The notes beneath the pieces are model-generated. The model was not told the DNA's origin and made no database searches. It saw nothing but the letters and a program-made list of their open reading frames with translations. Source: Sulfopaludibacter sp963815475 (GTDB taxonomy: Bacteria; Acidobacteriota; Terriglobia; Bryobacterales; Bryobacteraceae). Taken from it: a stretch of 64,000 bases of DNA. Location: positions 4,092,001 to 4,156,000 of the forward strand of contig CAWFHD010000003.1 in the NCBI GenBank assembly GCA_963815475.1, written 5' to 3'. Made by a program: the position numbers and the translations under genes. Below, one piece after another: positions 54,668 to 63,007 of this stretch. The first letter of the stretch is position 1. Every line of letters begins with the position of its first letter.

Positions 54668-55575
54668 CCCACCAATTCCATCCAGGCTTCCGCGCCGCCC
54701 TTGAGCTGCCGCACCCGGGTGACCCCTTGCTGCTTGAGGAGCAGCGCCACACGGGCGCTGGAAGCTTCGTTTGGTCAACTACAAAACAGCACGATATCGC
54801 GATCGCGCGGAATCTCCTGATGGCGTGAGCCAATCTCTTCCACCGACATGCGCAGCGCGCCCGGGATGGATGGGTCCTGCGGGCCCACGTTGGTACGGAG
54901 GTCTATGATCATTAGCTCCTCGCCGGAATCCATCAGGCCGCGAAGCTCTTCCGGCGTGATCCGGGAAACCGACAGCTTGCGCAGGAAGCGGCGCCGCTGG
55001 ATGAATTTCCAGCCGATCCACGCCGCTGCCAGGCCCACTACAACCAAGACCAGCGACGATCCCAGGCGCAGCGCGTGGTCGGCCACAATTTCGAGCTGGT
55101 CGCTGAACAGGTAGCCGAGCGCGACGTAGGACGAGATCCAGAGAAGCGCGCCCATGCTGTCGTAGATGGCAAATTTGCCCAACGGCGCGCCCGAACTACC
55201 GGCCAGTGGCGCCGCTACGGCGTTCAGGCCGGGGACGAATTTCGAGACCAGCAACGAGCGCAAACCATATTTGAGGAACACGTTTTCGGTCTGGCGGACA
55301 CACGAATCGGGCTCCAGGCTGACGCGGCAGATGAAGCGCAGGATTCTACCGCCGCGTTTCCGGCCCAGTTGAAACCAGATGTTATCGGCGATCAGGCAGG
55401 CGGTGAGTCCGTAGAGCAGCACCAGGGCGAGATTCAGTTTGCCATCGTGTGCGAGGGCTCCACAGGCGAGCAGCAGCGGGATGGACGGCAGCGGAACGGC
55501 GCCTTGCTCGGCGAGAATCCACACGAAGAGCAGGGCGTAGCCGTGCCGGATCAAGAATTGAATGGTGTGGCCCAA
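54664..55575 (-). CDS. DedA-rhodanese fusion with in-frame UGA at the catalytic Cys position (candidate selenoprotein)
   Basis: 303 codons. Residues 1 to about 200: DedA/VTT membrane protein (LPSIPLLLACGALAHDGKLN, GLRSLLVSKFVPGLNAVAAP, LAGSSGAPLGKFAIYDSMGA). Residues about 210-303: rhodanese domain (LMIIDLRTNVGPQDPSIPGA, DIVLFCS, UGA, PNEASSARVALLLKQQGVTR, LKGGAEAWMELVG). Cys homologues read CPNEAS, so codon 267 (54777-54775) replaces the catalytic Cys. A 7-bp hairpin with loop CGUGU begins 14 bases after the UGA. The frame then runs to a TGA that overlaps the next ATG. Either selenocysteine is inserted, or a nonsense change leaves a 266-residue DedA protein. TTG start. Confidence 0.8.
54742..54760 (-). 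promoter_or_regulatory. SECIS-like hairpin after the UGA of the rhodanese gene
   Basis: In mRNA sense, stem CAGCGCC / GGCGCUG (7 bp) with apical loop CGUGU. The loop lies 21 bases after the UGA. This fits the general bacterial SECIS rule (loop roughly 16-37 bases downstream, G among the first two loop bases). The sequence is also constrained as coding, so chance pairing is possible. Confidence 0.45.
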
Positions 55576-55601
55576 TTACTACTAGTCTAAACGACTACTG
55601 G

Positions 55602-56087
55602 TTAGGGGCCGCTCGTATCGGCGGGCGGGCACTGCGTCCCGAGCAGTCGGGACGCGGCAGCCTGAGAGGCCGCGCCACGGGCGAGCGATTTCGTTACTTG
55701 GCGGTGGCACTTCAGGCAGAGCGTTCGCATATTGCCGAGGTCGCATTCGCCTCCTCCCTGGCAGACCGGAAGGATGTGATCGGCGTCCCAAAGGTTGCGG
55801 CGGAGACCCCAGTCTTTTTCGAATTGTTTGCGGACGGCGTAGTCGAGTTTGCGCTTGTTCTTGCGCAGCGCTTCGGTATCGACTGCGCAAAGCGCGCAGA
55901 CGCCGCGATCTCGCGCGAAGACCTGCTCGCGCAGATAGCCTGGATCGGTGCGCAGCTTCCACTCGTGGACGCACGCCGCGCCGCAGAACGTGAGGCGACC
56001 TTTGGGAACTTCGGCGCCGCACCATCGGCACGGACCGCGCCGCCGCTTCGCCACAAATCCACCTGGCTTGGCGCGGCGGGTGCTCAC
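55602..56087 (-). CDS. HNH endonuclease family protein
   Basis: 161 residues from GTG. N-terminal zinc-like pair (CRWCGAEVPKGRLTFCGAAC), then VFARDRGVCALCAVDTEAL and the HNH core LWDADHILPVCQGGGECDLG and NMRTLCLKCHRQVT with DH, N and CxxCH. HNH proteins cut DNA in many contexts; this form with an extra N-terminal Cys region is often a stand-alone host gene. It overlaps pheT (GTGA), so it is expressed with it; no restriction methylase is adjacent, but a methyltransferase of other type lies two genes on. Confidence 0.88.
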   Translation of the reverse strand: MSTRRAKPGGFVAKRRRGPCRWCGAEVPKGRLTFCGAACVHEWKLRTDPGYLREQVFARDRGVCALCAVDTEALRKNKRKLDYAVRKQFEKDWGLRRNLWDADHILPVCQGGGECDLGNMRTLCLKCHRQVTKSLARGAASQAAASRLLGTQCPPADTSGP

Positions 56088-58375
56088 ACTCGCAGATCGT
56101 ATCCCAATCCGCGCATGCCTTCGATGATGCGGGCGCGCGTTTCCATTACCTCTTCGGATGCGAGGGTGCGCTCAGGCGAGCCCAGCGTTACGCGGAACGA
56201 CACGCTTTTGTGGCCTTCCGGCAGCGGTGGTCCGGCGTACTGCCGCTGAAACTGAATCGACTCGAGCAACGGACCGGCGAACGATTGAATGCCCGTTTGC
56301 AGCGTGCCCGCCAATTCCCGCGCCCCTACAACTACGGAAAGATCGAAGGCGCTCGAAGGATAGCGGCGGATTGGCGTGAACTTGATTTCGCCGGCGCTGA
56401 GCGACTGTACCAGCGCCAGATCGATATCGAGCAACGCGGCGCGGCCGGACTCCACCAGGGTGGGATGCAACTCGAAGATGCGGCCTACTACCTGACCTTT
56501 CCATTCGACGTTGGCGGCGCGTGCCGGATGTTCGAACGGCCGCGCCTCCGTGGGCATGGTGTGAGCGCCGGGCATCAGACACTCGGCGGCCCGCTTGACT
56601 TCGAACAGGCCAGCGGCGCCATCGCCTTGTCGGTCGTAAATGGCGGCTACCAGGTGCGCCACTTCTTTGGGCTGGATCTCCAGTCCGATCTCGAAGAGGC
56701 GGAAGGATTCGCGATGCTTGGCGTTCTCGGTGATGTTGCGCCAGATGCCGGGCAGCAGCGAGGTGCGCATTAAGGCCTGGTCGGAAGCGATGGGATTGGT
56801 GACGCGCAGATGAGCGGCGGGGTCGAGCCCGAAGGCGCGCACCGATTCCTCGCTGAGGAACGAGTAGTTGTAGACTTCGGTGAAACCCAGGTCGACGAAG
56901 AGGGTGCGAAGCTCGTGCTGAAACTTGCGCTCCGGATTGGCGGGAGGAACGGAGGCGGGCACCAGCGGCGCTTTGGGCGTGATGGAATCGTAGCCCACCA
57001 TGCGGCCCACTTCCTCAACGAGGTCGTCCTTAATCGAGATATCTTTGGTGGCGCGCCATGAAGGCACCGAGACGCGGAAGAGGCCGCGGGCGGGCTCGTC
57101 GACGCCAAATTCCAACCGCTCGAGAATCTGGCGGACTTCGGCAGCCGCGATGGTGCGGCCGAGTTTGCGCTCCAGCCATGCGAGATCCAGGTCGATGGCG
57201 GGGGCGGGAGGCATCTCGCGCTTCTCATCGGCGACACCGCCGACGGTGCGCATGCCGGGCGCGATCTCCTGCAACAGTTCGATGGCTCGGGCGATTCCGC
57301 GAACGGTGTTGGCTGGGTCCTGCGCTTTCTCGAAGCGCATGGAGGCGTCGGTGCGCAGCTTGATGGCGGAGGAAGTCTTGCGGACGGAGGATGCCTGGAA
57401 GTTGGCGCTTTCCAGGACCACGCGTTTGGTCTTGGCGCTGATGGAGGTGTCGAGTCCGCCGATCACGCCGGCGAGCGCGATGGCGCCGCGGGCATCGGCG
57501 ATCACCAGGTTCGATGGCTCGAGCGTGTACCACTCGTTGTTGAGCGCCTGAAAGCGCTCGCCGGATTTGGCGGGGCGGATGAAGATGGTGTCGCCCTGAA
57601 TCAGGTCGGCATCGAAGGCGTGCATGGGCTGGGCCAGCTCCGCCATCACGAAGTTCGTCATGTCGACGATGTTGCTGATGGGGTTGAGGCCGATGGCCAT
57701 GAGCCGCGCCTGCAGCCACAAGGGCGAAGGCTGCGTGATCACGTTTTCGAAAACCAGCGCGCTGTATCGCGGACAGAGGTTCAGGTCTTCGATCCTGACC
57801 TTGATGGCCGCGGGACCGGCGGGTAACAGGTTCAGTTTGGCAGGGTCCTTCAGCTTGAGCCCCACGATGGCGGCCACTTCGCGCGCCATGCCGTGATGAC
57901 CCCACAAATCAGGGCGATGGGTGATTGACTTGTTATCGATCTCGATGACGCTGTCGGGCGCGCATCCGGGAATGGGCGCGCCAACCGGCTCGGTCAGTTC
58001 CACGATGCCGGCGTGATCCTTGTTAATACCGAGTTCGGCGGCGGAGGCAAGCATGCCATCGCTCTCCACGCCATTGATTACTTTCTTGCCGATGGGGGCG
58101 TACGCGGTGACGATGCCGGGCCGGCAGTTGGGGGCTCCGCACACCACGGTCTTCACGCCGTAGATGCCAGTGTCGACCGTGGTCTTGACGTTGTGGCTGC
58201 CTGCGATGGGCTCCACGGTTTCCACGCGCGCGACGCAGGCGCCGGCCAGCAGCTCGCCCACCGGCTCGATGCCTTCGCACTCGGCGGTCTTCATGGTGAT
58301 GAGCCGCTCCAGCGGGCCGGGCGCGTAGTCCAGGCCTTCGACCAATTCGCGAATCCAGTTGTAGGAGAATTTCAA
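56084..58375 (-). CDS. pheT: Phenylalanyl-tRNA synthetase beta subunit
   Basis: 763 residues from a TTG start (LKFSYNWIRELVEGL) one base after the pheS stop. The tRNA-binding fold, VVCGAPNCRPGIVTAYAPIG, and B3/B4 editing domain SNIVDMTNFVMAELAQPMHA are present, then B5, the catalytic-like core (FTEVYNYSFLSEESVRAFGL) and the anticodon-binding FDX-ACB end (IRRYPSSAFDLSVVV, SVSFRVTLGSPERTLASEEV). The frame also allows ATG 58429, but this overlaps pheS by 53 bases and adds an unrelated leader. It pairs with the alpha subunit as an alpha2-beta2 enzyme. Confidence 0.96.
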   Translation of the reverse strand: MKFSYNWIRELVEGLDYAPGPLERLITMKTAECEGIEPVGELLAGACVARVETVEPIAGSHNVKTTVDTGIYGVKTVVCGAPNCRPGIVTAYAPIGKKVINGVESDGMLASAAELGINKDHAGIVELTEPVGAPIPGCAPDSVIEIDNKSITHRPDLWGHHGMAREVAAIVGLKLKDPAKLNLLPAGPAAIKVRIEDLNLCPRYSALVFENVITQPSPLWLQARLMAIGLNPISNIVDMTNFVMAELAQPMHAFDADLIQGDTIFIRPAKSGERFQALNNEWYTLEPSNLVIADARGAIALAGVIGGLDTSISAKTKRVVLESANFQASSVRKTSSAIKLRTDASMRFEKAQDPANTVRGIARAIELLQEIAPGMRTVGGVADEKREMPPAPAIDLDLAWLERKLGRTIAAAEVRQILERLEFGVDEPARGLFRVSVPSWRATKDISIKDDLVEEVGRMVGYDSITPKAPLVPASVPPANPERKFQHELRTLFVDLGFTEVYNYSFLSEESVRAFGLDPAAHLRVTNPIASDQALMRTSLLPGIWRNITENAKHRESFRLFEIGLEIQPKEVAHLVAAIYDRQGDGAAGLFEVKRAAECLMPGAHTMPTEARPFEHPARAANVEWKGQVVGRIFELHPTLVESGRAALLDIDLALVQSLSAGEIKFTPIRRYPSSAFDLSVVVGARELAGTLQTGIQSFAGPLLESIQFQRQYAGPPLPEGHKSVSFRVTLGSPERTLASEEVMETRARIIEGMRGLGYDLRV

Positions 58376-58376
58376 G

Positions 58377-59399
58377 TTAGAACTGCTCCAGAAATCTGAG
58401 ATCGCCGCCTTGCAACTGGCGGATGTCATCGATGCCGTACCGCATCATCACCAGGCGGGTGAGCCCGAGGCCGAACGCGAAGCCGCTGTACTGCTCGGGA
58501 TCGATGCCGCTCATGCGCAGCACGTTGGGGTGCACCAGGCCGCAGGGCAGAAGTTCCACCCAGCCGCCTTGTTTGCACACCGGGCAGCCTGAGCCGCCGC
58601 AGATGAGGCACTGAATATCGAGCTCGAATCCCGGTTCCACGAAGGGGAAGTAGCCGGGCCGCAGCCTCACCGTGACGTCGCGATGAAAAATGGCGCTGAG
58701 CAGCGTCTTCATGAAGTAGAGCAGGTGGGCGACGGAGACGTCACGGTCCACCATCATGCCTTCCAGTTGATAGAAGGTGTGCTCATGCGAAGCGTCCACG
58801 CTTTCGTTGCGGAACACGCGGCCAGGCGCGATCATGCGCAGAGGCGGACCCAGGCGCTCCATGCCGCGCACCTGCACGGGCGAGGTGTGAGTGCGAAGCA
58901 GGCGGCCGCCATCCAGCCAGAAGGTGTCCTGCATGTCGCGCGCCGGATGATCGGGCGGAATATTGAGCGCGTCGAAATTGTGATATTCGGTTTCCACTTC
59001 GGGGCCATCGAGCACGGCGAACCCGAGCGAGACGAAGAGCTCTTCCAGTTCGCGCTGGATGCGTGTGATGGGGTGAAGATGACCGCGGCGCGGACCGGGA
59101 GCGGGCAGAGTGAGATCGAGCCATTCGGAATCGAGCCGGGCGCGCAGCTTACTCTCATCGAACGCCCGCGACTTGATGTCGAGCGCCTCTTCCAGTTTTT
59201 GCTTGGCGCTATTGAGGAGCTTGCCGACACGCCCGCGGTCCTCCGGCGCGAGTTTGCCCATACCCTTGCCGATTTCGGCGAGAGTTCCTTTGCGGCCCAA
59301 CGCTTCCACGCGGACGGCTTCCAACTCCTCGGGAGATTGCGCGGAGGCAATCCGCGCCAGGGAACGAGACTCCAGTTCCTGAATCGAATCGTCGATCAT
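58377..59399 (-). CDS. pheS: Phenylalanyl-tRNA synthetase alpha subunit
   Basis: 340 residues, class II aminoacyl-tRNA synthetase core. N-terminal coiled coil (APEDRGRVGKLLNSAKQKLE), motif HPITRIQRELEELFVSLGF, DTFWLDGGRLLRTHTSPVQV (motif 2 region), APGRVFRNESVDASHEHTFY, GYFPFVEPGFELDIQC and FGLGLTRLVMMRYGIDDIRQ (motif 3). Two CxxC-like pairs (CLICGGSGCPVCKQGG) are inserted in the core, likely a small zinc site; this insert is seen in some bacterial PheS. First gene of the pheS-pheT-HNH-dedA run. Confidence 0.97.
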   Translation of the reverse strand: MIDDSIQELESRSLARIASAQSPEELEAVRVEALGRKGTLAEIGKGMGKLAPEDRGRVGKLLNSAKQKLEEALDIKSRAFDESKLRARLDSEWLDLTLPAPGPRRGHLHPITRIQRELEELFVSLGFAVLDGPEVETEYHNFDALNIPPDHPARDMQDTFWLDGGRLLRTHTSPVQVRGMERLGPPLRMIAPGRVFRNESVDASHEHTFYQLEGMMVDRDVSVAHLLYFMKTLLSAIFHRDVTVRLRPGYFPFVEPGFELDIQCLICGGSGCPVCKQGGWVELLPCGLVHPNVLRMSGIDPEQYSGFAFGLGLTRLVMMRYGIDDIRQLQGGDLRFLEQF

Positions 59400-59526
59400 G
59401 AATGTGAAGTTTCAATTGTAGCGCGCTGACGTCAGACCGCGCCGTGGCGGGAGTGGAGATGAAGGGTTACGCGGTGGCAGGCGTCAGAATGGTCGTGTGC
59501 GCCACCGCGTCATTTAACTGGAGCGC

Positions 59527-59676
59527 TTATATCGCTGTCCGGCCGGTAACCAGGTGCATGACCAGCGCAATTACTGCAATCAGCAGCAGCAGGTGGATCA
59601 ACCCGCCGGCAACGTGAAACGCTACAAAGCCCATCAGCCACGCGACTAAGAGAATGAAAAACAGGACGAGAAACAT
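59527..59676 (-). CDS. lmo0937-like small membrane protein
   Basis: 49 residues, too short for usual gene calls. GGAGGA four bases before the ATG gives strong support. FLVLFFILLVAWLMGFVAF, then HVAGGLIHLLLLIAVIALVM: two hydrophobic helices with the family's GG.IH.LL turn. lmo0937-family proteins are widespread and of unknown role, often stress-linked. A paralogue lies at 59867-60025. Confidence 0.8.
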   Translation of the reverse strand: MFLVLFFILLVAWLMGFVAFHVAGGLIHLLLLIAVIALVMHLVTGRTAI

Positions 59677-59866
59677 GTGGTCCTCCTTTACTCACTGGAG
59701 AAGCAGCACTCACAGACCCAACGTACTTGTCCTTACATATGCGCGGTTACGGCAGTTTTTCCGCAGCAGGACGAAGTTACACAGCCGGGCACGCACAAAA
59801 GTAACGATCGATATCCGCGGAGAATATCGGGGGCGGTTCGATAATGCGTCCTACCGGTTCGGCAGC

Positions 59867-60025
59867 CTACACTCTCTTGCCCGTAATTGCGGCATGCACA
59901 AACAGCGCGAGTACGGCCATGAATAGAAGAACGTTGAAGATGCCGCCCTGATGCAGCGCAAAGCGGCCAAACAGCCAAGCGCAACCGAGGAAGAATGCCA
60001 GGATCAGAAACGCAACTCTTGCCAT
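59867..60025 (-). CDS. lmo0937-like small membrane protein, second copy
   Basis: 52 residues. ARVAFLILAFFLGCAWLFG, then HQGGIFNVLLFMAVLALFVH and TGKRV. Same two-helix layout and same HxGG.xxxLL centre as the gene at 59527-59676, with little exact identity, so an old duplication. No strong ribosome site (AAAGACATG context). Confidence 0.65.
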   Translation of the reverse strand: MARVAFLILAFFLGCAWLFGRFALHQGGIFNVLLFMAVLALFVHAAITGKRV

Positions 60026-60132
60026 GTCTTTGCGGAAAATCGTGCAGGAATAGGGCCAACGTTTGCGTTTTTACTTTCGAGACGAGCTTCGGAACACGCC
60101 GGCGGCAAGAGCACCGGGCCCACCAAAGAAGC

Positions 60133-62874
60133 CTACTGTTTGACCTCTGCCTCGATGGCTTCCAGTTCCTTGCCTGCCTCCGACCATTTGCCTTGCGCTG
60201 CCAATTCCCGATAGCGCCTCAGGTGGTCGCGCACTCGCTGCAGGCGGGCGTCGGTCGCGGCTGGGGGCGGGGCGGCGCCTGGGGAGGATGGCGTGGAGGG
60301 TGCGGTCGCCTGCTGCACCAGTTGTTGGGCTCCGCTGGTGAGTTGGCGGACTGCTTCATCGTAGTTGTCCGTGTAGATCAGGCGGCTTCCTTCGGCCAGC
60401 ACGATCTTTTTCAACTGCGGCATGCTGGCCTCGTTGGACTGGATGTAGATGGGATCCACGTAGAGAAACGTGTTGCCCACGGGGAGAACCAGGATCTGGC
60501 CGCGCAACACGTGCGAGCCTTGCTGATTCCACAACGTGAGGTCCTTCGAGATGTTCTGGTCCTGGTTGATGGACGCGGAAATATTCATGGGCCCGGGTAT
60601 CAGTTGCTGCTTGGAGAGCAGCAGCACCTCCATGTCGCCCAGCTTACTGCCGTCACATCGCGCTTCCATGAGCCCGACCAGGTTGTTCTTGTTGTGCGGC
60701 GTGAACGGGATCATGAGCAAGAACTCGGGCGACTCCTCACCGGGCACGGTGGTGATCACGTACGTGGGCTTGACCGGCGTGGCGCCGTTCTCCTGGCCCG
60801 AGGTGTGCAGCGCGATGTCCCATACGTCTTCCTTGTTGTAGAACGACTGCGGGTCGAGCATGTGGTAGGTGCGATAGATTTCGGATTGGATGCGGAAGAG
60901 CGTCTCGGGATAGCGCGCGTGCCGCCGCAAGTCGGCGGGCATTTGCGATTCCGACAGGAACAGGCTGGGGAACAGGTTGTGATATGCCGCGATCAGCGGA
61001 TCGTCAGGCGCGAAGATGTAGAGATGCGTCTCACCGTCATATGCATCCACCGTGGCCTTCACGGCATTGCGAACGTAGTTAGTGTGCCCCATGCTTTGCA
61101 GGTCGAGCGGCTTGGAGTAGGGGTGCGCATCGGAAGTGGTGTAGCCATCCACCATCCAGACCAGGCGGCCGTCGTCTGTGATCACCATGTAGGGATCGGG
61201 GTCCCAATCGAGGAAGCCGGCCAGCTCCTGCAGGCGCTCGCTGACTTTGCGGCGGATCATCATGCGGCTATTGGCGGTGAAGTAATCAGTTAGCAGAATA
61301 TTGGGCTGGTTCTCGCGAATGGCCGCGGCGATGCGCATGGGAAGCGACGAGATGGGAAAGCCGCCCTTGCCTTCGTAGCGCGATTTTTCGTTCTTCTCGC
61401 CGGAAGGGTAATTGAACTCCAACTCGGCGGTGTTGACGAAGACAGGTTCGTGCGTCACTTCGCCGTAGTAGATTTCGGGGCGGGTCAGCTTCAGGCTGGG
61501 CGTCTCGATTTTGGGGGGCGCATCCTGAATCAGCAGCACGGGCAGGCCATCGGGAGTCATTTTGCTGACTTCGGAAAGCACCAGGCCGTAGCCGTGGGTA
61601 TAGATGAAGGCCGGGTTGATCCAGTTGGCGCTGGCATCGGGCAGTTGGCGAATGTCCAACTCGCGCGGCGAGAGCAGCACCTGGCGATACTGGCCGTCGA
61701 TGGTATAGCGGTCCACATCGCTGTCGTTGAAGGTGTAGTAGGTGCGCAGGGCCTGCCGCTGCGTGATGGTGTCGTGATAAGGCTGATACTCCCAGAGGCG
61801 CACGTTGTCGAGCAGTGGCTTGTGCTTGGTGGCATCGATGGGCGCGTCGGGCTGGGCGTTGAACTCGATCTCCTTCACCTGCTGCTCCAGGCCATAAGCG
61901 CTGCGGGTGGCGTGAATGTGGGTCTGGATATACGGACGTTCGAGCGAAATTTCGTTGGGGCGCACATAGAGCGCGGAGACGGCGCGCGGCGCGATGAAGG
62001 AAATGACCAGCGCGATGGCCATACTGCCGGCCAGCATCCAGCGGCCGAACCAGACAAAGACCGCGGCGGCCAGGCAGGCTACAATCAGCAGCCACTGTAG
62101 CGGCAGCCCGATGTTTTGATCCACATAGTCGATGCCTACCAGGAAGGAGCCGTGCTCGTTGTAAACCATTTCGTAACGGCCCAGGTAGAAGTACACGGCC
62201 ATAGCCACTAGCAGCACCATTAAGGCGCCGCGCAGGAATTTGGATTCCAGGCCGCCCTCCAGCTTGAAGATACCGGGGTCGAGTTCGCGCGACTCGCGCA
62301 GTTCGGCAATGCGGAAGCGCAGTTGCCAACCGCGGGCCGCCACCCAGTACACCAAAATACAAACGATCACCAGGGCCAGCACGTAGCCGCGGAGCAAAGT
62401 GTAAAAGGGGAGATCGAAGAGATAGAACGAGAGAGGTTGATTGAAGACGGAATCGTGCCAGGCGGTGGTGGCGGCAGGGAGGCCGCGCGAGCCGGCGAAG
62501 CGGACCACGGTCCACGTGTCGATGGAGGAACCGGCGATTATCCAAGCGATGAACAGCAAGGCCAGCGAGGAAATGCGGGCGTAGAGGCGGTGTTCGCGCA
62601 GCGCCGTGCCGGCGAACCGCAGAGCGCGGGCGTGCGCCATCCACAACACGGCGAAGGCGAGCAGGGTGGCGGCCACCACCGGCGCCACGCTGTACCACAG
62701 CATGCTCAGGTAAGTATTGAACTGTCCCAGTTCCTTCCACCATTGGATCTCGATGGCATACGACGCCAGGGTGCGCGTGCCGAAGAGCAATACCAGCAGG
62801 AGGACGATCAGCGTGATGCGGCCCGCGCGCAATCCTCGCGTGCGGCCGCCTGGTTCAATTTCGTACCTTGGCAT
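60133..62874 (-). CDS. UPF0182 family membrane protein
   Basis: 913 residues from MPRYEIEPGGRTRGL. Seven or so N-terminal membrane helices (ITLIVLLLVLLFGTRTLASY, ARISSLALLFIAWIIAGSSI, RGYVLALVIVCILVYW, FLRGALMVLLVAMAVYFYLG) and then a large soluble part with family landmarks: VRPNEISLERPYIQTHIHAT, NVRLWEYQPYHDTITQRQAL, GYTTSDAHPYSKPLD, NYVRNAVKATVDAYDGETHL and IQSEIYRTYHMLDPQSFYNK. UPF0182 is widely conserved in actinobacteria and some others; function unknown. The C-terminal 100 residues (PSTPSSPGAAPPP and a charged helix) are less conserved. Confidence 0.93.
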   Translation of the reverse strand: MPRYEIEPGGRTRGLRAGRITLIVLLLVLLFGTRTLASYAIEIQWWKELGQFNTYLSMLWYSVAPVVAATLLAFAVLWMAHARALRFAGTALREHRLYARISSLALLFIAWIIAGSSIDTWTVVRFAGSRGLPAATTAWHDSVFNQPLSFYLFDLPFYTLLRGYVLALVIVCILVYWVAARGWQLRFRIAELRESRELDPGIFKLEGGLESKFLRGALMVLLVAMAVYFYLGRYEMVYNEHGSFLVGIDYVDQNIGLPLQWLLIVACLAAAVFVWFGRWMLAGSMAIALVISFIAPRAVSALYVRPNEISLERPYIQTHIHATRSAYGLEQQVKEIEFNAQPDAPIDATKHKPLLDNVRLWEYQPYHDTITQRQALRTYYTFNDSDVDRYTIDGQYRQVLLSPRELDIRQLPDASANWINPAFIYTHGYGLVLSEVSKMTPDGLPVLLIQDAPPKIETPSLKLTRPEIYYGEVTHEPVFVNTAELEFNYPSGEKNEKSRYEGKGGFPISSLPMRIAAAIRENQPNILLTDYFTANSRMMIRRKVSERLQELAGFLDWDPDPYMVITDDGRLVWMVDGYTTSDAHPYSKPLDLQSMGHTNYVRNAVKATVDAYDGETHLYIFAPDDPLIAAYHNLFPSLFLSESQMPADLRRHARYPETLFRIQSEIYRTYHMLDPQSFYNKEDVWDIALHTSGQENGATPVKPTYVITTVPGEESPEFLLMIPFTPHNKNNLVGLMEARCDGSKLGDMEVLLLSKQQLIPGPMNISASINQDQNISKDLTLWNQQGSHVLRGQILVLPVGNTFLYVDPIYIQSNEASMPQLKKIVLAEGSRLIYTDNYDEAVRQLTSGAQQLVQQATAPSTPSSPGAAPPPAATDARLQRVRDHLRRYRELAAQGKWSEAGKELEAIEAEVKQ

Positions 62875-63007
62875 ATGCCCAAGCGTAACACCGCGTGACA
62901 GGCAGGACAGGCTCGCGGGGTTTCCAATGTTTACAAGCGGGCGCAAGACGAAGGCCGGGACTTCCCGTCAATCCATACACGGGGGATACAGAAGTGGAGA
63001 GACACGG

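Noticed and set aside
58376..58429. Upstream ATG start for pheT
   Set aside because: Overlaps pheS by 53 bases and adds an unrelated leader; TTG right after the pheS stop matches the family start.
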